Shown: positions 8,934 through 17,755, numbered from the stretch's first letter. The stretch: 36,505 nucleotides of DNA from Bacteroidaceae bacterium (GCA_900765575.1 CAAFRW010000284.1:1-36505); one strand, 5' to 3'. Numbers and translations are program-made. Notes: generated by a model not told the origin, from the letters alone.

Positions 8934-11900
8934 ATGAATATAAAAAAAGTATATATCGCGTTCCTTTTCTCTTTTTCGGTATTGGCTCTGTTTTCTCAGA
9001 CTAAAGAACAGATAAAAGAGGTGCCTTTTACAAAAGTCCGTCTAACCGACTGTTTCTGGGCGCCCCGTATGGAGACCAACCGTACTGTTTCCATCCCTTC
9101 GGCTTTTAAGGAGTGTGAGAAAAACGGAAGATTCGACAACTTTGCTTTGGCCGGCGGACTGATAAAAGGAGAACACAAAGGTGACTTTTCTTTTGATGAT
9201 ACCGACCCGTATAAAGTGATAGAGGGGGCTTCTTATTCGTTGGCCGTAAAATACGATGCGGCGTTGGATGCTTACCTGGACAGTGTGATTACAATCATTG
9301 CCGCCGCACAAGAACCGGACGGCTATTTATGTACCTGTGTAACGAACCGGTGCGAACGTCTGTCCGGTTGGTGGGGACATTCCCGTTGGGAGAAGATAAA
9401 CAGTCATGAACTATATAATTGCGGACATCTGTATGAAGCGGCTGTCGCACATTTCCAGGCTACGGGTAAACGTACCTTATTGAATGTAGCGATTAAAAAT
9501 GCCGATTTAATTTGTACGGTGTTTGGTCCGGAAGAGGGAAAGAAGCATGTTCCCTCCGGTCACCCCATTGTAGAGATGGCTTTGGCAAAACTATATAAAG
9601 TAACCGGCAAGCAGGAGTATCTGGCTTTGGCTAAGTACTTTGTGGAGGAGACCGGACGCGGAACAGACGGACATATCTTGAGTGCATACAGTCAGGACCA
9701 CCAACCTATCCTTCAGCAGGAGGAAATTGTGGGGCATGCTGTACGGGCCGGTTATCTCTATTCCGGAGTGGCCGATGTGGCGGCCTTAACGCAGGATATG
9801 GCTTATTTCCATGCACTTTGCCGTATCTGGGAGAATATGGCCGGAAAGAAACTTTATATTACGGGTGGCATCGGTTCGCGTGCACAAGGAGAAGGGTTTG
9901 GCCCGAATTATGAATTGAACAATCATACGTCTTATTGCGAAACCTGTGCAGCTATTGCTAATGTCTATTGGAATCACCGTATGTTTCTGGCTACGGGAGA
10001 GGCCAAATATGCCGATGTGGCGGAGCGGGCTTTATATAACGGTGTGATTTCCGGCGTTTCGTTAAGTGGCGATAAGTTCTTTTATGACAATCCGTTGGAG
10101 TCGATGGGACAGCACGGACGACAGAAATGGTTCGGATGCGCTTGTTGTCCCGGAAACATCACCCGCTTCATGGCCTCTATACCTTATTATATATATGCTA
10201 CACAGAAGAATTCGGTTTATGTAAATATGTATGCGCAAGGCGAGGCTACCATTGAATTGGAAAATAATGAAATCCGGATGGAACAAACTACCGCTTATCC
10301 TTACGAAGGGAGAATCACCTTGAAGGTAACGCCTAAGAAGAAAAACAAGTGGACGCTTCGTTTACGTATTCCGGGGTGGGCGCAATCGTCTCCGGTTCCT
10401 TCGGATTTGTATCGCTATACCGATGCGCCGAAGCCTTACAAACTTTACTTGAATGGGGAAGAGGTGAAAGGCGATTTTGTCGATGGATACGCCGTTTTTG
10501 AACGAAAATGGAAAGCAGGCGATGAAGTGACTTTAGTCTTACCTATGGAAGTCCGCCGTGTTTCGGCTCGTCAGGAGGTAGTGGACGACCGGGGTAAATT
10601 GGCGATGGAACGCGGTCCGATTGTCTACTGTCTGGAAGGCAAAGACCAGGCGGATGGTACGGTATTCAACAAGTATATTCCTGCCGGTACCCGGATGGAA
10701 GCGAAAATGGATACCTCTCTGTTGGGAGGCGTAATGGTGCTTACCGGTGTTTGTAAGGAGGTTGCGCATGATGGTTCAGAAAAAGAAGTTCCGTTTAAGG
10801 CGGTGCCTTATGCAACCTGGAACAATCGGGGTGCCGGCCAGATGGCCGTGTGGATACCCGAAGAAGCTGCTTATACCCACCCAACACCGTTGCCGACTAT
10901 TGCTTCCCGGGCACGTACGTTATCTATTAAGGCTCCCATACAGAAAGATGCGCCGGAATCGGCCTCAGTAGAAGAATGGGCTTGGGGTGTGAACGACCAA
11001 TGGGAACCCAAATGCTCGGCAGATAACTCGAAACCTTATTATTACTGGTGGCTGAAACAGGGAACGCTTGAAACATTAGCTTATGAATTCGACAGGCCGG
11101 AGCATGTTTCGGGTGTGGAAGTCTATTGGTTGGATTTCGACCATTATGACGGTAACTATCGGGTACCTGAAAGCTGGAAGCTTTATTATAAAGAGGGGAA
11201 TGCTTGGAAAGAAGTGGAAACTCTCGATGAATACGGCATAAAAAAGGATTGCTACAATGTGTTGCATTTTAAACCGGTGATGACTTCCGCATTGAAAATT
11301 GAGGCTCAGTTGCGCAAAGGAGCTTCCGGAGGAATCATCGAGTGGAAAGTCAACGGAGAACCTTATCGCTGTACGGAGCGACCGGTGGCGATGCCGAAAG
11401 GAATGAAACAACCCTCGTTCTATAAGAAATATTTAAATCAGGAAGGATTTCCTATTGTAGCCTCGGCGAATGTAAGGGATGAAGCGCTAATGAAAGCTTA
11501 TGAGTATATGCATCTCATGTTGCTTAAGCTTCCGGCAGCGCGGGAGGCTATGATTCAGCGGGGATGCAAGGTGATTGTAATCGGAGAAAAGGAACAGGTA
11601 AGCGATATCCCCGAATATGCATTCTTTACCCGTACGGCAGAAGAAAAGAAATACTGGAATGCCCGTGCAAGAGGATTTGGCGGTTCAGAAGGAGACGGCT
11701 GGTGCATGAGCGGAGGTGAGGAGAATTTGCTGAATTTGCCGGGCGACCGTTATCGGGGTGAAAACATTTTTATTCATGAATTTGCACATCTGATTCACGG
11801 TGTAGGCTTACGCAGTACGGTCTCGGGGTTCGACGACCGTTTGCAACGGCTTTATGATAGTGCCAAGACGAAAGGCCTTTGGGTAAATACGTATGCCATG

Positions 11901-12077
11901 GCGAATAAGGAGGAATATTTTGCTGAATGTGTGCAGTCTTATTTCAATTGTAACCGGTATGCGGAGAAAGCGGATGGCGTACATAATTCGGTGAATACGC
12001 GGGAAAAGCTTCGTCATTATGACCCGGAAATGTATGCGTTGCTTAGTGAATTGTTCTATCCGTTCTTTGATGAATAA
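8934..12077 (+). CDS. Secreted GH127 beta-L-arabinofuranosidase-family protein with C-terminal HExxH metallopeptidase-like domain
   Basis: A 1047-residue protein with a Sec signal (cleavage near residue 22). Residues about 25-640 are a GH127 (former DUF1680) (alpha/alpha)6-barrel plus beta domains. By comparison with HypBA1 of the family, the proposed acid/base Glu is E320 (GEGFG), and the zinc/thiolate centre is E336 and C338 (CETC) with C404-C405 (CACC), so catalysis by cysteine nucleophile looks intact. Residues about 690-820 form a discoidin-like beta-sandwich also present in the next gene. A further ~220 residues (about 830-1047) are absent from the paralogue and contain HEFAHLIHG (948-956) and, about 40 residues on, EEYFAE (993-998), the arrangement of a zinc gluzincin. 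It probably acts in the periplasm or at the surface on beta-L-Araf groups. The domain activity of the C-terminus is inferred only. Confidence 0.9.
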   Translation: MNIKKVYIAFLFSFSVLALFSQTKEQIKEVPFTKVRLTDCFWAPRMETNRTVSIPSAFKECEKNGRFDNFALAGGLIKGEHKGDFSFDDTDPYKVIEGASYSLAVKYDAALDAYLDSVITIIAAAQEPDGYLCTCVTNRCERLSGWWGHSRWEKINSHELYNCGHLYEAAVAHFQATGKRTLLNVAIKNADLICTVFGPEEGKKHVPSGHPIVEMALAKLYKVTGKQEYLALAKYFVEETGRGTDGHILSAYSQDHQPILQQEEIVGHAVRAGYLYSGVADVAALTQDMAYFHALCRIWENMAGKKLYITGGIGSRAQGEGFGPNYELNNHTSYCETCAAIANVYWNHRMFLATGEAKYADVAERALYNGVISGVSLSGDKFFYDNPLESMGQHGRQKWFGCACCPGNITRFMASIPYYIYATQKNSVYVNMYAQGEATIELENNEIRMEQTTAYPYEGRITLKVTPKKKNKWTLRLRIPGWAQSSPVPSDLYRYTDAPKPYKLYLNGEEVKGDFVDGYAVFERKWKAGDEVTLVLPMEVRRVSARQEVVDDRGKLAMERGPIVYCLEGKDQADGTVFNKYIPAGTRMEAKMDTSLLGGVMVLTGVCKEVAHDGSEKEVPFKAVPYATWNNRGAGQMAVWIPEEAAYTHPTPLPTIASRARTLSIKAPIQKDAPESASVEEWAWGVNDQWEPKCSADNSKPYYYWWLKQGTLETLAYEFDRPEHVSGVEVYWLDFDHYDGNYRVPESWKLYYKEGNAWKEVETLDEYGIKKDCYNVLHFKPVMTSALKIEAQLRKGASGGIIEWKVNGEPYRCTERPVAMPKGMKQPSFYKKYLNQEGFPIVASANVRDEALMKAYEYMHLMLLKLPAAREAMIQRGCKVIVIGEKEQVSDIPEYAFFTRTAEEKKYWNARARGFGGSEGDGWCMSGGEENLLNLPGDRYRGENIFIHEFAHLIHGVGLRSTVSGFDDRLQRLYDSAKTKGLWVNTYAMANKEEYFAECVQSYFNCNRYAEKADGVHNSVNTREKLRHYDPEMYALLSELFYPFFDE

Positions 12078-12160
12078 GGAACTTTTCATTGAGTACAGTT
12101 CTTGTTTGACTTATGTGTTTGGATATGTTCTTTTTATAAACGAAAATAAAAGATAGAATA

Positions 12161-14572
12161 ATGAAGAAAGTATTATTAACCCTATTGGGAGTGATAGGCG
12201 CAAGTGTTCAACTTGTGGCGCAAGGTGTGCAAGGACACGGATATCCTATCAAACCGGTTCCCTTTACTTCTGTGAAAGTAACGGATGCTTTTTGGGGACA
12301 ACGTCTGAAAGCCAGTCGGGAAGTAACCATTCCGTTGGCTTTTAGTAAATGCGAAGAGACCGGGCGGTACGAAAACTTTTATAAAGCAGCCCATCCGAGT
12401 GACAGCTATAAAGTAGAAGGTTATTCGTTTGACGATACGGACGTGTATAAAACCATAGAGGGCGCTAGTTATATATTGCAAACTTATCCCGACAAGAAGC
12501 TGGAACAGTATATCGATAGCGTGCTGACCATTGTGGCTTCGGCACAAGAACCTGACGGATACTTATATACCGCCCGTACCATGAATCCGGCTCATCCGCA
12601 CCGATGGGCAGGCTCCAAGCGTTGGGAGAATGTGGAAAATCTGAGCCATGAGTTTTATAACCTCGGACACATGATAGAGGGAGCTGTGGCGCATTATCAA
12701 GCTACCGGAAAAAGGAATTTCCTGGATATAGCCATTCGTTATGCGGATTGTGTTTGTAGGGAAATTGGCGATGGAAAGGGACAAATTGTAGCCGTACCGG
12801 GACATCAGATAGCGGAAATGGCTTTGGCGAAACTCTATATAGTGACAGGCGACCGGAAGTATCTGGACGAGGCGAAGTTCTTTCTGGATAAGCGAGGTTA
12901 CACTGCTAACAGCCGAGGTGAATACAGTCAGGCGCACAAGCCGGTGGTAGAGCAGGACGAAGCGGTAGGGCATGCCGTGCGGGCTGCCTATATGTATTCG
13001 GGTATGGCCGATGTGGCTGCGTTGACCGGTGATTCGGCTTACATCCGGGCTATTGACAAAATTTGGGATAACATTGTTTCCAAAAAGTATTATATAACCG
13101 GAGGTATCGGTGCCACATCAAAAGGGGAAGCTTTCGGCCAGAACTATGAATTGCCTAATATGTCGGCTTACTGTGAAACGTGTGCGGCCATCGGTAATGT
13201 CTATTTGAATCATCGGCTTTTCCTGTTACATGGCGAAAGCAAGTATTATGATGTGTTGGAACGCACCTTATATAATGGGTTGATTTCCGGGGTATCGCTG
13301 GATGGCGGTACTTTCTTTTATCCCAATCCGTTGGAATCTGTAGGCCAGCACCAGCGTCAGCCTTGGTTTGGGTGTGCCTGCTGCCCGTCGAACATTTGCC
13401 GTTTCATCCCTTCACTGCCCGGTTATGTGTATGCTGTGAAAGATAAGAATGTATATGTGAATCTCTTTATGTCGAATGATGCCGAGCTGAAGGTGAATGG
13501 TAAAAAACTCTCTTTGCGGCAGACGACCAACTATCCGTTCGAAGGTGATACGGAGATTGAAGTAACCAAGGCTACGGGAGGAGACTTTACAATGAAAATC
13601 CGTATTCCGGGATGGGTACGTAATCAACCGGTACCCAGCGATTTGTACAGCTATTCCGATGGAAAACAGTCGAAGTATGCAGTCTGGGTGAATGGGACTC
13701 CCATGGAGGCTTCTGTACAGGCCGACGGTTATGTAACCCTTTCACGTAAGTGGCGCAAAGGAGATAAGGTAGCCGTGCATTTTGATATGCAACCACGAAT
13801 CGTAAAAGCTCACCCCAACGTAGCGGCAGACCGGGGACGTGTTGCCGTGGAGATGGGTCCGTTGGTTTATTGCGCAGAGTGGAAAGACAATGATTTCGAT
13901 GTGTTGAGCGTGCTGATGAATAAGGAACCGAAATTTGAAGGAGAACAACGCTCGGACGTGCTTTACGGCGCCATGCGTTTAAAGACGGGCGCTCAAGTAT
14001 TGAATTATGATGAGACGGGTCGCCTTATCGTAAAAGATGTACAACTCACCTTGATACCTTATTATGCTTGGGCGCATCGTGGAGCCGGAGCTATGGCAGT
14101 ATGGTTGCCGATGGAACTGAATGCCTGTCGTCCTTCCCAACCGGAAACGTTGGCATCGAAGAGTAAGCTGACAGCTTCGCAGCCTACGGCAGCCTTATCG
14201 GCTATTAACGACCGTTTAGTACCACAAAATGCTGACGACCGTTCCATGCCTTACTATCATTGGTGGCCGAAACAAGGTTCTACCGAATGGCTGGTGTACA
14301 CATTTCCGGAAGCAACCACCATCTCACGTTCTACAGTCTATTGGTTCGACGACGAACCATGGGGCGGTTGCCGTGTTCCCGCAGCATGGAAACTCTATTA
14401 TAAAGATGAGGCGGGTACGTGGCTGCCGGTAGCAGTAGCCGGAACTTATGGTTTAAACAAAGGAGTAGGGAATGAGGTGAGTTTTACTCCTATCTGCACA
14501 AAGGAATTGAAATTAGAGGTAGCTCAACCGGAGAAATATTCCTGCGGACTGTTTGAATGGGAGGTGAAATAA
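12161..14572 (+). CDS. Secreted GH127 beta-L-arabinofuranosidase-family protein
   Basis: An 803-residue protein with signal peptide MKKVLLTLLGVIGASVQLVA (cleavage near 21). The GH127 catalytic core carries the full set of expected residues: E323 (GEAFG), E339 and C341 (CETC), C407-C408 (CACC). A C-terminal discoidin-like beta-sandwich (about 690-800) ends in LFEWEVK. It is a paralogue of the preceding gene but lacks its HExxH extension, so the two probably act on different linkages or chain ends of one beta-L-arabinofuranose-containing ligand. It starts 83 bp after its neighbour with no convincing promoter or terminator between, so co-transcription is likely. GH127 members also include enzymes with other specificities (for example aceric acid hydrolases), so the exact substrate is open. 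Confidence 0.92.
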   Translation: MKKVLLTLLGVIGASVQLVAQGVQGHGYPIKPVPFTSVKVTDAFWGQRLKASREVTIPLAFSKCEETGRYENFYKAAHPSDSYKVEGYSFDDTDVYKTIEGASYILQTYPDKKLEQYIDSVLTIVASAQEPDGYLYTARTMNPAHPHRWAGSKRWENVENLSHEFYNLGHMIEGAVAHYQATGKRNFLDIAIRYADCVCREIGDGKGQIVAVPGHQIAEMALAKLYIVTGDRKYLDEAKFFLDKRGYTANSRGEYSQAHKPVVEQDEAVGHAVRAAYMYSGMADVAALTGDSAYIRAIDKIWDNIVSKKYYITGGIGATSKGEAFGQNYELPNMSAYCETCAAIGNVYLNHRLFLLHGESKYYDVLERTLYNGLISGVSLDGGTFFYPNPLESVGQHQRQPWFGCACCPSNICRFIPSLPGYVYAVKDKNVYVNLFMSNDAELKVNGKKLSLRQTTNYPFEGDTEIEVTKATGGDFTMKIRIPGWVRNQPVPSDLYSYSDGKQSKYAVWVNGTPMEASVQADGYVTLSRKWRKGDKVAVHFDMQPRIVKAHPNVAADRGRVAVEMGPLVYCAEWKDNDFDVLSVLMNKEPKFEGEQRSDVLYGAMRLKTGAQVLNYDETGRLIVKDVQLTLIPYYAWAHRGAGAMAVWLPMELNACRPSQPETLASKSKLTASQPTAALSAINDRLVPQNADDRSMPYYHWWPKQGSTEWLVYTFPEATTISRSTVYWFDDEPWGGCRVPAAWKLYYKDEAGTWLPVAVAGTYGLNKGVGNEVSFTPICTKELKLEVAQPEKYSCGLFEWEVK

Positions 14573-14579
14573 AAGTCTG

Positions 14580-14591
14580 TCACAGATGTGA
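14580..14591. repeat. TCACA-GA-TGTGA inverted repeat after the GH127 stop
   Basis: A 12-bp spaced palindrome eight bases after the GH127 stop codon. It resembles TGACA-GA-TGTCA within the inverted repeat at 28374-28390 and may mark the edge of the same repeat family. Confidence 0.3.
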
Positions 14592-14710
14592 AGAGGAACA
14601 ATCACTCCATATAGTCATAGAAGGCTGTTTTGTCTACCCTTGTCAGGCATAAAAGGAGATGTATGTCAACTGAATCCAGATTCTTACCTCTAACACTTGT
14701 GACGGTAAGC

Positions 14711-14808
14711 TTGGCACACTTGTGACACATACCTATGTCACACTCATGCCAACGGCTTGGCACAAGTGTGACACACGTAGCTGTCACGACCATGCCAACA
14801 GCGTGGCA
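14711..14808. repeat. Tandem 46-bp palindromic repeat (REP-like)
   Basis: Two units, 14711-14752 and 14757-14798, share the exact layout TTGGCA-N5-GTGACA-N8-TGTCAC-N5-TGCCAA. A third begins in register at 14803 (GTGGCA) and is then lost, so the period is 46 bp. Each unit is a nested palindrome able to form a hairpin. It occupies the convergent gap between the GH127 gene and the AraC-type regulator, the usual site of REP elements. The conserved hexamers with unconserved but fixed-length spacers argue for selection on structure or on a binding protein. The rest of the gap (14592-14710 and 14809-14972) shows nothing else I can identify. Confidence 0.7.
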
Positions 14809-14972
14809 TTACATCGAATATAGAGCATGCTGATGATGTACATAGGAGAGGCTATGGGTGTAGTAGCAATGTAGCATATTCTCTTTCGCTCTTTTTTCTC
14901 TCTCCAGTGAGTTTAGAGGGAAACAGACGTCCAATATTAAAGAATGTGCCGGATGCAGATTGTATCATAGAG

Positions 14973-15009
14973 AAAAAGCCGCCTCGTTTTCTTTCGGGGC
15001 GGCTTTTTT
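14973..15009. terminator. Bidirectional intrinsic terminator
   Basis: AAAAAGCCGCC (14973-14983) pairs with GGCGGCTTTTT (14998-15008) around a short T/C-rich loop, with A and T runs on both sides. It can end both the GH127 transcript (plus) and the regulator transcript (minus), whose stop codon is at 15016. Confidence 0.85.
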
Positions 15010-15015
15010 ACCTGT

Positions 15016-16779
15016 TTATTTCTTCTCCAATTCTTGCACGCTATTTCGGTATTGGGTAGGCGTCATACCGGTCATCGCTTGAAATAGATTATAAAAAGTC
15101 GTCATGGAGTTGAATCCCAATTCTGCAGACAACGCTTTTAACGGAATGTTTTCTTTCGGGTCGGACAGCCGCTTGACCGCTTCGTGGGTACGAAACTCGT
15201 TGACGTATTGGGTGAATGTCTTTCCTGTCTGGTCGTTAATAATCTGGGAAAGGTATGTACGGTTGGTGCCCAACATTTCGGATACCTTCTCTTTGGTAAT
15301 CATATTGTCTGTATAGACCCGTTTTTCGCGCATCAGAGTTTCCAGACGGTTAAATAAGTCGGTCACTTTTTCGTTGGAAAGGGAAGAACCGGTGTATTTG
15401 AAAGAGGCTGGAGCGGAAGATTCGGTTGGGAGAGCAGGCTCTTTTAATTCTTCAATTTGCTTCAGCAGGCTCTTTTCCCGTTGGATGGATTGCTGGTTTT
15501 GCAGGACAATGGCCCTGTATAGTTTGTTTTTATGACGATATAAATAGAAAAGGATGCTCGTGATTAGCACAATGGCAATGATACTGGCAGTCATGAGTTC
15601 TATTTTCTTTTCTTTTTTCAGTTGTTCCACCCGTGCTTCGTTGATTTCGTTTTCTAACCTCTGGGAATAGTATTTTATTCGTAAATCATTAATAGCCTGT
15701 TCTTTTGCCAGATTAAACAGACTATCGTTTTCCAGTTGGTATATTTTACGATAGGCCAGTGCCTTATCAAAAAGCCCCGTTTGTTCGTAAAGGGAAGAGA
15801 GCATTTCGTAGAGTTCGCCTTTGTAAATAACGATGTTTTTCTCTTTTGTATAACTCTCTCCTTCTTGCAGGAAATGCAATGCTTCGTTGTAACGTTTTAG
15901 CTTGCTTAACGTCTTGGCATACTGTATATAAGCATGTAATACGGAGGTTGCCTGACTGGTGGATTCGTATTGAAGCGCTTTAGAGAAAAACTCCAAAGCC
16001 TGCTCGTCTTTATCGAGTGCCGAAAGAATCATTCCGTATAAGCTGTAAATGTCGGCTTGGTCGTAGAAATTGTTTTTCAAAACGGTAAATTCGGCTTCTT
16101 TTATATAGTTGAGCGCTTGTTTGTAGTCATGTTTTAAATAGTACATAAGCGCCGCAGTCTCAGAACCGATTCGTATTAAATAGGTATCTTTTAGCTCGTG
16201 TCCCCGTTCGTAGCACTCCAGCGAATATTGAAGTCCCGTTGTATCCTCTTTTAAGTAGTACATGCTGGATAGATTGGAGAGCAAAATGGAATACAGCTTT
16301 TCGTGTTTACAACGTTTGGCTATTTCCAGTCCTTCATAAAAGTAAGAGATGGAGCGGTAATAATCCTTGTCCAGGTTGGAGGCGTAAAGCCCCAATCCAT
16401 TGTATATCGAACACAATGCCGTATCGTTCTTCTCATATTCGGCACAAGCCTTTGCTTGCCCCAGATTGCTATAAGCTTTTTGTCTGTTTCCCTGTATCGT
16501 GTATGCCTGTCCTAAAATAATATGCGAGTAGGTGCGGTAAAAGTGGCTTTGGGCGTTGGCATAAGCTTTCTTTTGCAGCGATTCTCCATAATAGATAGCT
16601 TTGTCGAAATCAGCTTTTTGCAGATAGAGCATCCCCACTTCTTTTAAAGCAGATAAATTATTGGAATCTTTCTCCAGAATCTGAAGCTGTTTTTCAATGG
16701 CTTTTCCGATTTCATCTTGTGCTGAAAGCAAAGTTGGAAAAAACAAGGCTATGATGAAGATATAATATGGGATTTTCAT
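15016..16779 (-). CDS. TPR-transmembrane-AraC family transcriptional regulator
   Basis: A 587-residue protein: signal-like hydrophobic N-terminus (about 1-20), a periplasmic-type TPR array (about 25-380; repeats such as ALKEVGMLYLQKADFDKAIYYGE and DIYSLYGMILSALDKDEQALEFFSKAL), one transmembrane helix at about 395-413, a short coiled linker, and an AraC-type double HTH at about 490-585 (TKEKVSEMLGTNRTYLSQIIND; IPLKALSAELGFNSMTTFYNLF). No histidine kinase or receiver domain is present, so it is not a hybrid two-component system; it resembles one-component membrane regulators common beside Bacteroidota uptake loci. It faces the GH127/SusCD locus convergently and is the best candidate for its regulator. 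The signal sensed by the TPR part is unknown. Confidence 0.88.
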   Translation of the reverse strand: MKIPYYIFIIALFFPTLLSAQDEIGKAIEKQLQILEKDSNNLSALKEVGMLYLQKADFDKAIYYGESLQKKAYANAQSHFYRTYSHIILGQAYTIQGNRQKAYSNLGQAKACAEYEKNDTALCSIYNGLGLYASNLDKDYYRSISYFYEGLEIAKRCKHEKLYSILLSNLSSMYYLKEDTTGLQYSLECYERGHELKDTYLIRIGSETAALMYYLKHDYKQALNYIKEAEFTVLKNNFYDQADIYSLYGMILSALDKDEQALEFFSKALQYESTSQATSVLHAYIQYAKTLSKLKRYNEALHFLQEGESYTKEKNIVIYKGELYEMLSSLYEQTGLFDKALAYRKIYQLENDSLFNLAKEQAINDLRIKYYSQRLENEINEARVEQLKKEKKIELMTASIIAIVLITSILFYLYRHKNKLYRAIVLQNQQSIQREKSLLKQIEELKEPALPTESSAPASFKYTGSSLSNEKVTDLFNRLETLMREKRVYTDNMITKEKVSEMLGTNRTYLSQIINDQTGKTFTQYVNEFRTHEAVKRLSDPKENIPLKALSAELGFNSMTTFYNLFQAMTGMTPTQYRNSVQELEKK

Positions 16780-16801
16780 ACACTCTCTTATTCTCTTGTT
16801 G

Positions 16802-16809
16802 CAAATATA
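16802..16809 (-). promoter_or_regulatory. -7 element for the TPR-AraC gene
   Basis: The minus strand reads TATATTTG (plus CAAATATA), matching TAnnTTTG, 22 bp before the regulator's start codon. It is back to back with the plus-strand element at 16843, making a compact divergent promoter pair. Confidence 0.55.
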
Positions 16810-16842
16810 AGTATTTTCTATATGAATTGGCAGAATAAATTT

Positions 16843-16850
16843 TATATTTG
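16843..16850 (+). promoter_or_regulatory. -7 element for the methyltransferase-like gene
   Basis: TATATTTG matches the TAnnTTTG consensus and ends 19 bp before the ATG at 16870, which predicts a short leader. Confidence 0.6.
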
Positions 16851-16869
16851 CCGAATAAACAGAACGTAA

Positions 16870-17535
16870 ATGAATATTCTAAAAAGGTTTTATATTGCTT
16901 GCATCCGTTTTCGGCATCGCCATGGATATGGAGTGCATTCTCCTTTTGCTTTTGATTTGATTACAGGAGTCATTTATGGGAGATATCATTTTTATGCGTA
17001 TGAATCTTTATTTAAACAGCGTCTCAAACTATCTCTGGGGTTGCCTCATTATTCAATTCGGGTAGATAAACTCCTGTTTAGGCTCGTCAACCGCTTTCAA
17101 CCGAATTTGGTGGTAGAAGTAGGTACCGGTTCCGGACTGAGTATTCGTTACATGGCGGCGGCTAAAAAAGAAGCCAGGTATGTAACTTTCGATGTGGAAC
17201 GTCATGAGGATGTGTCACTGATGCTAAAGGAAGCGTCTGTTGAGTATCAAACATTCCATGCCGAAGATGCTAAAGAGCTGTTGCAGAACTTTCCTTCCAT
17301 TGACTTGTTGCATATAGCGCATACGCCGAATTATGAAGCTGTTTTTGAGGAGGCTTTATCTCATGTTTCTTCTAAATCTTTGTTTGTGGTAGAAGGAATT
17401 TATGAGTCGGAGGCGAAACAGGCTTGGTGGAAACAAGTTGTTGCCGATAGCAGAACGGGTGTTACATTCGATTTGTATGAGATGGGATTGGTCTTTTTTG
17501 ATACTTCCCGTCCGAAACAGCATTATGTGGCATAG
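16870..17535 (+). CDS. Class I SAM-dependent methyltransferase-like protein
   Basis: A 221-residue cytoplasmic protein with no signal peptide. The Rossmann-like core starts at about residue 76 with LVVEVGTGSGLSIRYMAAA, the glycine-rich SAM-binding loop (motif I), followed by an acidic strand end (YVTFDVERHED, motif II) and IDLLHIAHTP in the motif IV position. The N-terminal ~70 residues (RFRHRHGYGVHSPFAFDLITGVIY) are typical of a Bacteroidota family usually annotated only as methyltransferase or hypothetical. No substrate can be inferred. It has its own promoter and is followed by a 344-bp repeat-rich gap, so it is probably monocistronic. Confidence 0.7.
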   Translation: MNILKRFYIACIRFRHRHGYGVHSPFAFDLITGVIYGRYHFYAYESLFKQRLKLSLGLPHYSIRVDKLLFRLVNRFQPNLVVEVGTGSGLSIRYMAAAKKEARYVTFDVERHEDVSLMLKEASVEYQTFHAEDAKELLQNFPSIDLLHIAHTPNYEAVFEEALSHVSSKSLFVVEGIYESEAKQAWWKQVVADSRTGVTFDLYEMGLVFFDTSRPKQHYVA

Positions 17536-17536
17536 A

Positions 17537-17755
17537 CTTATTAAGTGGAGAGCTTTTATTCAATGGAAAGTTGAAAATTGAAAGTGGAGAAACTATTAAG
17601 TTGAGAGTTGAGAGTTTGATTCAATGGAAAATTGAAAGTTGAAAATTGAAAATGGAGACTTCATTAAGTAAGGAGCTTTATTTAATTGAAAGTGAAGGGC
17701 TCGGTAAGTGGCGATATGGAAGGCTTTATTCAAATTGAAAATGAAATGCTTTAAA
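17537..17755. repeat. Degenerate AT-rich tandem repeats
   Basis: About four imperfect copies of a 42-65 bp unit with the pattern TAAGT-GGAGAGCTTTATTCAATGG followed by GAAAATTGAAAGT-type blocks, starting near 17540, 17593, 17661 and 17704. Within copies, the 9-11 bp block AAAATTGAA/AAAGTTGAA is itself reiterated. It fills most of the 344-bp gap between the methyltransferase-like and adenosyltransferase genes. No coding potential or classical promoter was seen in it; 17756-17879 shows nothing else clear. Confidence 0.6.

Noticed and set aside
8996..9311. Antisense open frames within the GH127 genes (also near 12182-12547 and 13412-13948)
   Set aside because: They mirror well-supported coding frames and have no signals of their own; this is normal in GC-balanced genes.
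14602..14793. 63-residue minus-strand open frame in the GH127/regulator gap
   Set aside because: It is made of the palindromic repeats and has Cys/His-rich random composition; no ribosome-binding site is seen.
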